DNA of 64,000 nt from Amycolatopsis azurea DSM 43854 (GTDB lineage: Bacteria > Actinomycetota > Actinomycetes > Mycobacteriales > Pseudonocardiaceae), in assembly GCF_001995215.1 (NCBI RefSeq), contig NZ_MUXN01000028.1, forward strand, positions 1 through 64,000, read 5' to 3'. Made by a program: the position numbers and the translations under genes. The notes below the pieces were generated by a model. The model was not told the DNA's origin. It searched no databases and saw only the letters and a program-made list of their open reading frames with translations. Positions 18,091 to 26,800 of the stretch are shown piece by piece; positions within the stretch are counted from its first letter, which is position 1; every line of letters begins with the position of its first letter.

Positions 18091-19082
18091 CCGTCATGGC
18101 TGAGCAGACACTAGCGGCACCGAAGAGCAACAAGACGATCACGGCGCTACGCCGGTTCGCGATCTCGATCACCATCTTCAACATCATCGGCTACACCGTG
18201 CTCGGTTTCGAGCAGCCCTACACCTATCCGTTCATCGCGCTGGCGACGGCGTACACCACGGAAATCCTGCTGGAGATCATCGGGGCCCGCGTCCAGGGCC
18301 GCGACGTCCGCTTCCGCGGCAACGGTTTCAAGGGACTGGTGGAGTTCCTCTTCCCGGCGCACATCACCGGTCTCGCGCTCAACATGCTGACCTACGTCAA
18401 CGACCAGGTGCTGGTCATGATGTTCGGCGTCGTGGTCGCCGTCGGCGCCAAGTGGGTCCTCCAGGCCCCGGTGCGGGGACGGCTCCGCCACTACATGAAC
18501 CCGTCGAACTTCGGCATCACGATCATCCTGCTGGTGTTCCCGTGGGCGAGCATCGCGCCGCCGTACCACTTCACCGAGCAGGTCGACTCGTGGGTCGGCT
18601 GGCTGATCGTCGGCATCATCATGATCTCGGGCACCGTGCTCAACGCGATGCTGACCCAGCGGATGTGGCTGATCGGCGCCTGGCTGATCACCTTCGCACT
18701 CCAGGCGATCATCCGTGGCCTGGTGTTCGACACCGCGATCCCCGGCGCGCTCGGGATGATGACCGGCGTGGCGTTCGTGCTCTACACGAACTACATGGTC
18801 ACCGACCCGGGCACGACCCCGTCGAAGCCCGCGTCGCAGGTCCTGTTCGGTTCGGGCGTGGCGCTGGCGTACGGGTTCTTCATGATCGTGCACGTCGCCT
18901 ACGGCCTGTTCCTGGCGACCGCGCTGGTCTGCCTCATCCGCGGGATGTTCCTGTGGGGCCTGCACTTCTCCAAGAAGGCAGGAGAGAAGTGGGAGGCCGA
19001 GCAGGCGAAGTCGGCCGAAGTCACCTCCCTGCCGAAGCCGGCCGAGAAGCCGGAGACGGAAACCGGGGCCGTGGCGGCATGA
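18087..19082 (+). CDS. unbU: Enediyne biosynthesis membrane protein UnbU/E5
   Basis: 331 aa. About nine hydrophobic helices, resembling the RnfD/NqrB-like membrane family to which UnbU belongs; the charged tail (KPAEKPETETG) lies after residue 295. The RHYMNPSNFGITIILLVF segment is typical. An electron-transfer or transport role is inferred from the fold. GTG start at 18087 overlaps the unbV stop, and its stop overlaps the P450 ATG. Confidence 0.92.
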   Translation: MTVMAEQTLAAPKSNKTITALRRFAISITIFNIIGYTVLGFEQPYTYPFIALATAYTTEILLEIIGARVQGRDVRFRGNGFKGLVEFLFPAHITGLALNMLTYVNDQVLVMMFGVVVAVGAKWVLQAPVRGRLRHYMNPSNFGITIILLVFPWASIAPPYHFTEQVDSWVGWLIVGIIMISGTVLNAMLTQRMWLIGAWLITFALQAIIRGLVFDTAIPGALGMMTGVAFVLYTNYMVTDPGTTPSKPASQVLFGSGVALAYGFFMIVHVAYGLFLATALVCLIRGMFLWGLHFSKKAGEKWEAEQAKSAEVTSLPKPAEKPETETGAVAA

Positions 19083-20431
19083 CCGAGGCCGCGGAATTCA
19101 CCCGGGGGGCGCGTCTCGCGCCCCCCGGGCCGCCGCGCCGGGCGACCTTCGGTCTGCTGAAGAAGCTCTTCACCGACCGGCTGGCGCTCATGTCGGATTC
19201 GGCGGAGGCGCACGGGGACGTCGTCCGGATCGCGATCGGTCCCAAGACGATGTACCTGGTGAACCACCCCGAACTGGCGAAACATGTGCTCGCGGACAAC
19301 GCGGCCAACTACCACAAGGGAATCGGCCTCCAGGAGGCCCGGCGGGCACTCGGCGACGGGCTGCTCACCAGCGACGGCGAGGTCTGGAAGAAACAGCGCC
19401 GGACCATCCAGCCGGTGTTCCAGCCCAGGCGGATCGCGCGGCAGGCCTCGGTCGTCGCGAACGAGGTCGAAGGTCTCGTGAAACGCTTGCGGGACACCGA
19501 AGGACCGGTCGAGATCCTGCACGAGATGACCGGGCTGACGCTCGGCGTGCTCGGCAAGACGTTGCTCGACGCGGACCTCGGCGGGTTCACGTCACTGGGG
19601 CATTCGTTCGAAGCCGTGCAGGACCAGGCGATGTTCGAAGCGGTGACGCTGAGCATGGTCCCGGAGTGGGCGCCGCTGAAGAAACAGCTGCGCTTCCGCG
19701 AGTCGCGGGCCGACCTCCGGCGGATCGCCGAGGAGCTCGTCGAACAGCGGCTGGCGAACCCGGTGGAGAACGGTGAGGACGTGCTCTCGCGGCTCATCGC
19801 GACCGGCGGGACCCGCGAGCAGATGCGGGACGAGCTGATCACCCTGCTGCTGGCCGGGCACGAGACGACGGCGAGCACCCTGGGCTGGGCGTTCCACCTG
19901 CTCGACGAACATCCCGACGTCGCGGCGAAACTGCGCGCCGAGGCCGAGGCGGTGCTGGGCGACCAGCTGCCGACGCACGACGACCTGCACCGGTTGCCGT
20001 ACACGGCGAGGGTCGTCGAAGAGGTCATGCGGCTGTATCCGCCGGTGTGGCTGCTGCCGCGGGTGGCGCAGGTCGACGACGAGATCGGCGGCTATCACAT
20101 CCCCGCCGGATCCGACGTCGTCGTCGTGCCCTACACGCTGCACCGGCATCCGGCGTTCTGGCCGGAGCCGGAGAAGTTCGACCCGGACCGGTTCGATCCG
20201 GACCGGCCGAGCGGGCGGCCCCGGTACGCCTACATCCCGTTCGGCGCCGGGCCGCGGTTCTGCATCGGCAACAGCCTCGGCGTGATGGAGGCCGTTTTCG
20301 TGCTGACGATGGTCCTGCGGGACCTCGATCTCAGGAAACTCCCGGGCTACGACGTCGTTCCCGAGGCGATGCTCTCGCTGCGGGTGCGCGGCGGATTGCC
20401 GATGACCGTGCACACCAGGAACAGGAGGTAG
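19079..20431 (+). CDS. Cytochrome P450 (enediyne E7-like)
   Basis: 450 aa. I-helix AGHETTAST, the ExxR motif in EEVMRLYPP, and the haem loop FGAGPRFCIGNS with the Cys ligand at 395. The length and helix pattern fit CYP families with a polyketide or fatty-acid-like substrate. A P450 is part of the accessory enediyne core gene set, so a warhead oxidation is the best guess. It overlaps unbU (ATGA). Confidence 0.9.
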   Translation: MTEAAEFTRGARLAPPGPPRRATFGLLKKLFTDRLALMSDSAEAHGDVVRIAIGPKTMYLVNHPELAKHVLADNAANYHKGIGLQEARRALGDGLLTSDGEVWKKQRRTIQPVFQPRRIARQASVVANEVEGLVKRLRDTEGPVEILHEMTGLTLGVLGKTLLDADLGGFTSLGHSFEAVQDQAMFEAVTLSMVPEWAPLKKQLRFRESRADLRRIAEELVEQRLANPVENGEDVLSRLIATGGTREQMRDELITLLLAGHETTASTLGWAFHLLDEHPDVAAKLRAEAEAVLGDQLPTHDDLHRLPYTARVVEEVMRLYPPVWLLPRVAQVDDEIGGYHIPAGSDVVVVPYTLHRHPAFWPEPEKFDPDRFDPDRPSGRPRYAYIPFGAGPRFCIGNSLGVMEAVFVLTMVLRDLDLRKLPGYDVVPEAMLSLRVRGGLPMTVHTRNRR

Positions 20432-20436
20432 GTTCC

Positions 20437-20994
20437 GTGGATTCGGACGAACAGGTCAAGGTGTCCACTTTGGAGGCCTACGCGGACACGATCGTACCGG
20501 GGGAGAAGCGGTTCCCCGGCGATCACGCGATCGCCGGCGCCTCGCCAGGGCCGGGCGCGGTCGTGGCGGGCGCGCTCGAACTGCTGCACACCGAGGCGAC
20601 CGGGGTGACCGTCGGGCTGCCGTATCTGGCGCAGTCCCTCAACGATCACGCGAAGGTCTACGCCAAGGAACACGACCTCACGCTGGACGAGTCGCTGCCG
20701 GCGTTCGTCGCGCTGTCCTTCGCGGACAGGACGGCGCTCGTGCGGTCGCTGACGGCGCCGGGACATCCGGAGAAGGACGGCTGGGTCAGCCTCGCCTTGT
20801 TCTGCAACATGTCCTTCGACAGCGCGGCGCACAAGCACACCGCCGAAGCCATCGCCGAAGGCCACCCCGGTCTGCTGGCGATGGGCTACACCGCGCCGGA
20901 TGAGGACGGCCTGTGGCGGTTCCCCAAATTCTCCTACCGCCGCGAGCTGGCGCGACTCCACCCCGACACCACGCCCTCCGGGAGCCCCGCATGA
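20437..20994 (+). CDS. Small conserved enediyne-cluster protein, gluconate-dehydrogenase-subunit-3-like
   Basis: 185 aa, no metal or catalytic motif recognised. It begins VSTLEAYADTIVPGEKRFPGD, which resembles the opening of the small (gamma) subunits that partner GMC oxidoreductases. The GMC gene is directly downstream with a 4-bp overlap, supporting a complex between the two. CAGGAGG spans the P450 stop and drives the GTG start at 20437. The E8 label used for similar enediyne proteins is tentative. Confidence 0.75.
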   Translation: MDSDEQVKVSTLEAYADTIVPGEKRFPGDHAIAGASPGPGAVVAGALELLHTEATGVTVGLPYLAQSLNDHAKVYAKEHDLTLDESLPAFVALSFADRTALVRSLTAPGHPEKDGWVSLALFCNMSFDSAAHKHTAEAIAEGHPGLLAMGYTAPDEDGLWRFPKFSYRRELARLHPDTTPSGSPA

Positions 20995-22643
20995 CTGCCT
21001 ACGACAAGACCGACGTCGTCATCGTCGGCAGCGGGTTCGGTGGTTCCATCCCCGCCTACCACTTGGCCGCGGGCGGCGCGAAGGTCACCGTGCTGGAACG
21101 CGGGCCGTGGCTGGAGACGAAGGACTTCGAGCACGACTACCTGCTCGGTTCGTCGTACACCAGGGCGTTCGACTTCGTCGTCGGTGACGGGATGAGCGTG
21201 CTCGGCGGGAACTGCGTCGGCGGCGGCAGCGTGGTGTACTTCGCCGCGATGCCGCGGGCGCCCAAGTTCGTCTTCGAGCGCCACGGCAGCATCGGCCGTC
21301 GCATGTGGCCTTCGACGATCACACGGGACTCGCTGGAGCCCTGGTACGACCGGGTTTCGGACTCGCTCCCGGTATCCAAACAGGACTGGAACGACGTGTC
21401 CTACGCGGGCGGGCTGTGGGGGGCGCTCTGCAATCACTCCGGCCGGACCGCCAACCCGGCGCCGGTCGCGGTGGACAACGACCGGTGCGTGAACTGCAAC
21501 TTCATGATGGCGGGCTGCCGGTTCGACGCGAAACGCTCGCTGCTGACCAACTACCTGCCCGCCGCGCTCGCGCACGGCGCGCAGATCCGGCCGCTGCACG
21601 AGGTCCAGCGGATCGAGCGCATCGACGACGGCGACTACCGGGTGCACTTCACCATCGTCGACGACGAGGACTACCGGGTGCAGTCCGGCGGCGGGACGAT
21701 CGACGCGAAGATCGTCATCATCGCCGCGGGTGCCGGCGCGACTCCGGTGATCCTGCAGCGTTCGGAGTCGGCGCTGGGCGAGATGCCGCACGCGGTCGGC
21801 CGGTATTTCTCAGGCAACGGTGAGCGGCTCAACACCGCGATCATCAACGAGGAGCGGGTCCGGGAGGTGCTCGGGCTGTCCCGTGAGGACGGCAAGGTCT
21901 ACGAGGCCAACCACATCGGCAAGGGCCCGACCGTGGCGAACTGGGACAAGCTCGACGGCTCGCTGCCGGAGTACGAGCGGTATTCGCTGGAGCAGCTGTA
22001 CTTCCCGCCGGGTCTCGGCACGATCCTCGCGCAGGTACCCGACGGCGACGAACCCCGCTGGTTCGGGACGCAGAAGAAGGAGATCCTCAAGAAGTGGGCC
22101 TCCTGGCTGACCATCTTCCTGATGACCGAGGACGACAACGAGGGCGTCTTCGGCACGCCGCCACCGACCGGCAACGCCTACCGCATCTCGCAGCAGATGC
22201 TCGGCCGCGGTCCGCTGAAGTACGACCCGACGCCGAACACTCTGCACGGCTGGTCGCTGGCCGACGCGGAGTGCAAGGAGATCCTGGAGAAGGACGGCCT
22301 GGCGAAGGTGGCGCCGTGGACCAACGACGTCGTCGGCGCGTACACCGTGCACCCGCTGGCGTCGTGCCGGATCGGTGACGACCCGGAGACCTCGGCGCTG
22401 CACCCGAACCACGAGCTCCGCAACCACCCCGGGATCTTCGTGACCGACAGCGCCTCCGTGCCGGGCGCGCTGACGGTGAACCCGGCGATGACGATCGCGG
22501 CGCTGGCCGAACGGTCGGTCCCGGGGATCGTGCGGGCGCTCCAGGCACGCGGCGTCGACGTCACCTACGGCGCTCCGGCCCCGGACGGTTCCATCACCGG
22601 GCGGCGGGCGGTCAGCAAGCTGTCGCTGGTGGCGGGGAGCTGA
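20991..22643 (+). CDS. GMC-family FAD oxidoreductase (enediyne E9-like)
   Basis: 550 aa. FAD-binding VVIVGSGFGGSIPAYHLA near the N-terminus, a Cys cluster RCVNCNFMMAGCRFDAK (about 165-182), and the cholesterol-oxidase-type ending HPLASCRIGDD... PGALTVNPAMTIAALAER. It oxidises an alcohol or C-H group, probably of the polyene or enediyne core; the exact substrate is unknown. It is co-translated with the small partner upstream, and the next gene starts 3 bp after its stop. Confidence 0.88.
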   Translation: MTAYDKTDVVIVGSGFGGSIPAYHLAAGGAKVTVLERGPWLETKDFEHDYLLGSSYTRAFDFVVGDGMSVLGGNCVGGGSVVYFAAMPRAPKFVFERHGSIGRRMWPSTITRDSLEPWYDRVSDSLPVSKQDWNDVSYAGGLWGALCNHSGRTANPAPVAVDNDRCVNCNFMMAGCRFDAKRSLLTNYLPAALAHGAQIRPLHEVQRIERIDDGDYRVHFTIVDDEDYRVQSGGGTIDAKIVIIAAGAGATPVILQRSESALGEMPHAVGRYFSGNGERLNTAIINEERVREVLGLSREDGKVYEANHIGKGPTVANWDKLDGSLPEYERYSLEQLYFPPGLGTILAQVPDGDEPRWFGTQKKEILKKWASWLTIFLMTEDDNEGVFGTPPPTGNAYRISQQMLGRGPLKYDPTPNTLHGWSLADAECKEILEKDGLAKVAPWTNDVVGAYTVHPLASCRIGDDPETSALHPNHELRNHPGIFVTDSASVPGALTVNPAMTIAALAERSVPGIVRALQARGVDVTYGAPAPDGSITGRRAVSKLSLVAGS

Positions 22644-22645
22644 GC

Positions 22646-23596
22646 ATGGCTCCCAAACCGGTGCGGCTCGCGCTGCGGCGGGTGTTGCGCGAAGTCCGGC
22701 ACGTCCGGCCGGTTCCGTTCGGCCGGGCGACCGGGCTCGTGCGCGACGTCTACCGTCAGCTGGAGCGTGATTTCGGCATGCTGGCACCGCCGGTGGCGTT
22801 GCATTCGCCGTCCCCGCCGGTGCTCGCGGCGGCCTGGGTGATGCTGCGGGAGTCGCTGGTGGCGGCGGGGGAGACGAGCCGGGCGGACCGGGAGGTCGTC
22901 GCTTCCCTGGTGTCCCAGCGGAACTCGTGTCCCTACTGTGTCGAAGTCCATGGGATGGCGCTGGATTCGCTCGGGCGTTCCCCGGAGGCTTCGGCGATCG
23001 CGGCGGGGCAAGCCGTCACGGACCCGCTGGACGGTGACTTGTCGCCCGCGGCCCGGACGGAGCTTACGGCGGTCGCGTTCGCCTTCCACTACCTGAACCG
23101 GGTGGTGAGCGTGTTCCTGGGGACGTCTCCACTGCCGTCGTCCGTGCCGGATTCCGCACGGGAGAAGGCGAAGGCGATCTTGGGCAGGCTCCTCCGGCCC
23201 GGGTCCGGGGCGATGCCCGGCGAGTCGTTGGACCTGCTGCCGGCGGGCTCCCGGGACTTCTCCTGGGCGGCGGGAAATCCGTACGTCGAGGACGCCTTCT
23301 CGCGGGCTTCCGCGGCGTTCGGATCGCTGGCGGTCTCTTCCGCCGTGCGGGACGCCGTGGTGCGGGAACTGTCCACTTGGGACGGTTCCCCACCGGGGCC
23401 GAGCCGGTCCTGGGCGGCCGGGGCGGGCGATCCCGCCGTGCGCTTGGCCTTGGTGGTCGCGAAAGCGCCCTACCAGGTCGACGACGCCTTGGTCGCGGCG
23501 GCGGGACTGGACGATCGAGAACTGGTCGAGTTGGTGGGGTGGGCGAGTTTCACCGCCGCCGCTCACTGCGTCTCGCTGGTTCCTGCCCGCAATTAA
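22646..23596 (+). CDS. AhpD-like carboxymuconolactone decarboxylase family protein (copy 1)
   Basis: 316 aa, longer than a simple AhpD. The redox motif CPYCVEVHG (C-x-x-C-x-x-x-H) is at about residue 92, in the family helical bundle. A related 181-aa protein with CRYCHGVH lies at 36479. Such proteins catalyse thiol-dependent peroxide reduction or act as small oxidoreductases; in this cluster a role in handling the reactive warhead or its oxidation is conceivable but unproven. It is the last gene of the UnbL operon, before a hairpin. Confidence 0.82.
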   Translation: MAPKPVRLALRRVLREVRHVRPVPFGRATGLVRDVYRQLERDFGMLAPPVALHSPSPPVLAAAWVMLRESLVAAGETSRADREVVASLVSQRNSCPYCVEVHGMALDSLGRSPEASAIAAGQAVTDPLDGDLSPAARTELTAVAFAFHYLNRVVSVFLGTSPLPSSVPDSAREKAKAILGRLLRPGSGAMPGESLDLLPAGSRDFSWAAGNPYVEDAFSRASAAFGSLAVSSAVRDAVVRELSTWDGSPPGPSRSWAAGAGDPAVRLALVVAKAPYQVDDALVAAAGLDDRELVELVGWASFTAAAHCVSLVPARN

Positions 23597-23625
23597 CCGG
23601 CCGAATTCGGCGGTCTCGGCAGCTG

Positions 23626-23669
23626 TGAAAGGTCCTTTCCTGCGAAATTCGCAAGGAAAGGACCTTTCA
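23626..23669 (+). terminator. Strong hairpin between the UnbL operon and pksE
   Basis: TGAAAGGTCCTTTCC...GCGAA pairs with its complement around a short loop, a stem of over 20 bp with one bulge. It lies 30 bp after the AhpD-like stop. pksE therefore has its own promoter in the 245-bp gap 23597-23841; the remaining gap is otherwise plain. Confidence 0.75.
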
Positions 23670-23841
23670 TGGCGCTTCGGCCCGCCTTCAACAACATGAG
23701 AGAAGACCGTCAGCCCGGCTCAGGGTCATGCTTGACCGGACTGCAGATGCGGACGGCGCCCGTGTTCCTGGGGAACAGAGTCCCGGCGCCGAGACCGGAT
23801 TCCGTGACTTGAGTGGTTGAGAGCTAGGGGAGTGCGGTGGC

Positions 23842-26800
23842 ATGAGCGTTGAGCGGATTTCGATTGTCGGTATCGGTCTCCGATATCCGGACGCCGGTTC
23901 CCCGGAAGAACTGTGGGAGAACGTCCTCGCCGGCCGTCGGGCGTTCCGGAGGCTGCCCGACGAGCGGATGAACCGCGAGGACTACTACTCTCCCGACCCC
24001 AAGGCGCCGGACCGTTTCTACGCCCAGAAGGCCGCGGTCCTCCGCGACTACGAGTTCGACCGGATCAAGTACAAGGTCGCGGGCAGCACGTTCCGGTCGA
24101 CCGACACCACGCACTGGCTCGCCCTCGACGTCGCCGCGCAGGCATTGGCGGACGCGGGTTTCCCCGAGGGCGACGGGCTGCCGCGGCCCGCCACCGGCGT
24201 GGTCATCGGCAACAGCCTCACCGGAGAGTTCTCGCGCGCCAACATCATGCGGCTGCGCTGGCCGTACGTCCGCCGCACGGTCGCGGCGGCGCTCGCCGAG
24301 CGCGGCTGGGCCGAGGGCGACACCGCGGAGTTCCTCCACGACCTCGAAGCGCAGTACAAGGCGCCGTTCCCGGAGATCGACGAGGACACCCTCGCGGGCG
24401 GCCTGGCGAACACGATCGCCGGCCGCGTCTGCAACTTCTTCGACTTCGGCGGCGGCGGGTTCACCGTGGACGGCGCCTGTTCGTCGTCGCTGCTTTCCGT
24501 GGTCACCGCGGCGAACGCGCTGTCCGAGGGTGACCTCGACGTCGCCGTCGCGGGCGGTGTCGACTTGTCGATCGACCCGTTCGAGGTGATCGGCTTCGCC
24601 AAGACCGGTGCGCTCGCCAAGCGCGAGATGAAGGTCTACGACGCCGACTCCAACGGCTTCTGGCCCGGCGAGGGCTCCGGCATGCTCGTGCTGATGCGCG
24701 AGGAAGACGCGATCGCGCAGGGCAAACGGATCTACGCCTCCATCGGCGGCTGGGGTGTCTCCTCCGACGGCAAGGGCGGCATCACGCGGCCCGAGGCGTC
24801 GGGGCACCGCCTCGCGCTCAAGCGGGCGTACGAGAAGGCAGGCTACGGCGTCGAGACCGTTTCCTACTTCGAGGGCCACGGCACCGGGACCGCACTGGGC
24901 GACGCCACCGAGATCGAGGCGCTCTCCACCGCCCGCCGCGACGCCGACCCGCTCGCCGACCGTGCCGCGCTGAGCACGATCAAGGGCAACATCGGCCACA
25001 CCAAGGCCGCGGCCGGGGTCGCCGGGCTGATCAAGGCCACTCTCGCCGTCTACCACCAGGTCATCCCGCCCGCGACCGGTCACTTCGACCCGCACGAGTC
25101 GCTGGTCGGCGACTCCGCGCGGATGTACGTCCCGGCCGAGGCCGGGCTGTGGCCCGCGGACCACCCCGTTCGCGCGGGTGTCTCCGCGATGGGCTTCGGC
25201 GGTATCAATTCGCACGTCACCGTCACCGAAGCGCCGGGTGCGGCGCGGCGGAAGGAACTCGACGAGAAGACCCGGGCCCTGGTCGCCGGTCGGCAGGACA
25301 GCGAGCTGCTGCTCCTCGACGCCGACGACGCCGCGTCGCTGCGCGGTCGGGTGACCGGGCTGCTGGAGGTCGTGCCGAAGCTTTCGTTCGCGGAGCTCGC
25401 CGACCTCGCCGGGACGCTTTCCACGGAACTGTCCGGGAAACCGGTCCGCGCGGCGATCGTCGCGACCAGCCCGGAGGACGCCGAGCGCAAGCTGGCCAAA
25501 CTCCTCGACCTCCTCGGCGAGGGCGAGCCGGAAGTCTTCTCCTCCCGTGAAGGCATCTTCGCCAGCGCCCGCTCGACGGATCCGAAGATCGGATTCCTGT
25601 TCCCCGGTCAGGGTTCCGGCCAGGGCACGGTCGGCGCGGTGCGCAAACGCTTCGCCCACGCCGACGACATCTACCGCGCCGCGGGCCTGTCCACCGGCGC
25701 CGACCAGGTCGCCACCGACGTCGCGCAGCCGCGCATCGTCACCGGTTCGCTCGCCGGGCTCCGCGTCCTCAAGAGCCTCGGCATCGAGGCGCGGACGGCC
25801 GCCGGGCACAGCCTCGGTGAGCTCACGGCGTTGCACTGGGGTGGCGCGCTGACCGAACGCGAAGTCCTCAAGCTGGCCAAGATCCGCGGCAAGGTGATGG
25901 CGGGAGCCAGCGAAGGAAACGGCGCCATGGCGGGAATCGCCGCCACGCCGGGGGTCACGGAGCGGCTCGCCGAGGGCGAAGAGGTCGTCATCGCGGGCTA
26001 CAACGCGCCCGAGCAGACCGTCCTTTCCGGACCGTCGGAGGCGATCGACCGGGTCGTCGCCCGTGCCCGCGCGGAGGGCGTCACCGCCACCCGCATCAAC
26101 GTCTCGCACGCCTTCCACTCGCCCGCGGTCGCCCCGGCCGCCGAGGCGATGACCGGGGAACTCACCACGATCGACTTCACCCGGCTCGACCGGCCCGTCG
26201 TGTCCACGGTGACCGGTGACGTCCTGCACGCCGCCGAGGACCTGCGCGATCTGCTGCGCGACCAGGTGGTCCTGCCGGTGCGGTTCCGGGAGGCGGCCGC
26301 GAAGGTCGCCGAGCGCAGCGACCTGGTGATCGAGGTCGGACCCGGCCGCGTGCTCACCGGGCTGTTCGGCCAGATCGCGCCCGGTACGCCGGTGCTCTCG
26401 ATCGACACCGACAGCCCGACACTGGCCGCGGTGCTGAAGGTCGCCGGTGCCGCGTTCGCGCTCGGTGTCCGTCTGGAGACCTCCGCGCTGTTCGCCGGCC
26501 GTGTCGTACGGGCCCTGCCGGTGGACGGCGAGTTCTCCTTCCTCGCCAGCCCGTGTGAGGCCGCGCCTTCGATCGGGGCCGAGCTGGCCCGCGACCGGGT
26601 AGCCGACCCCGCCGAGGCCACGGCGGGGGAGGCTTCGGAGAACGGCGGCAGCAGCACGCTCGACCTGCTGCGCAAGCTCGCCTCCGAGCGCGTCGAACTG
26701 CCGCTCGAAGCGGTCACCGCCGACACGCATCCGCTCGACGACCTGCACCTTTCGTCGATCACCGTCGGTCAGCTGGTCAACGACGTGACCCGCGCGCTCG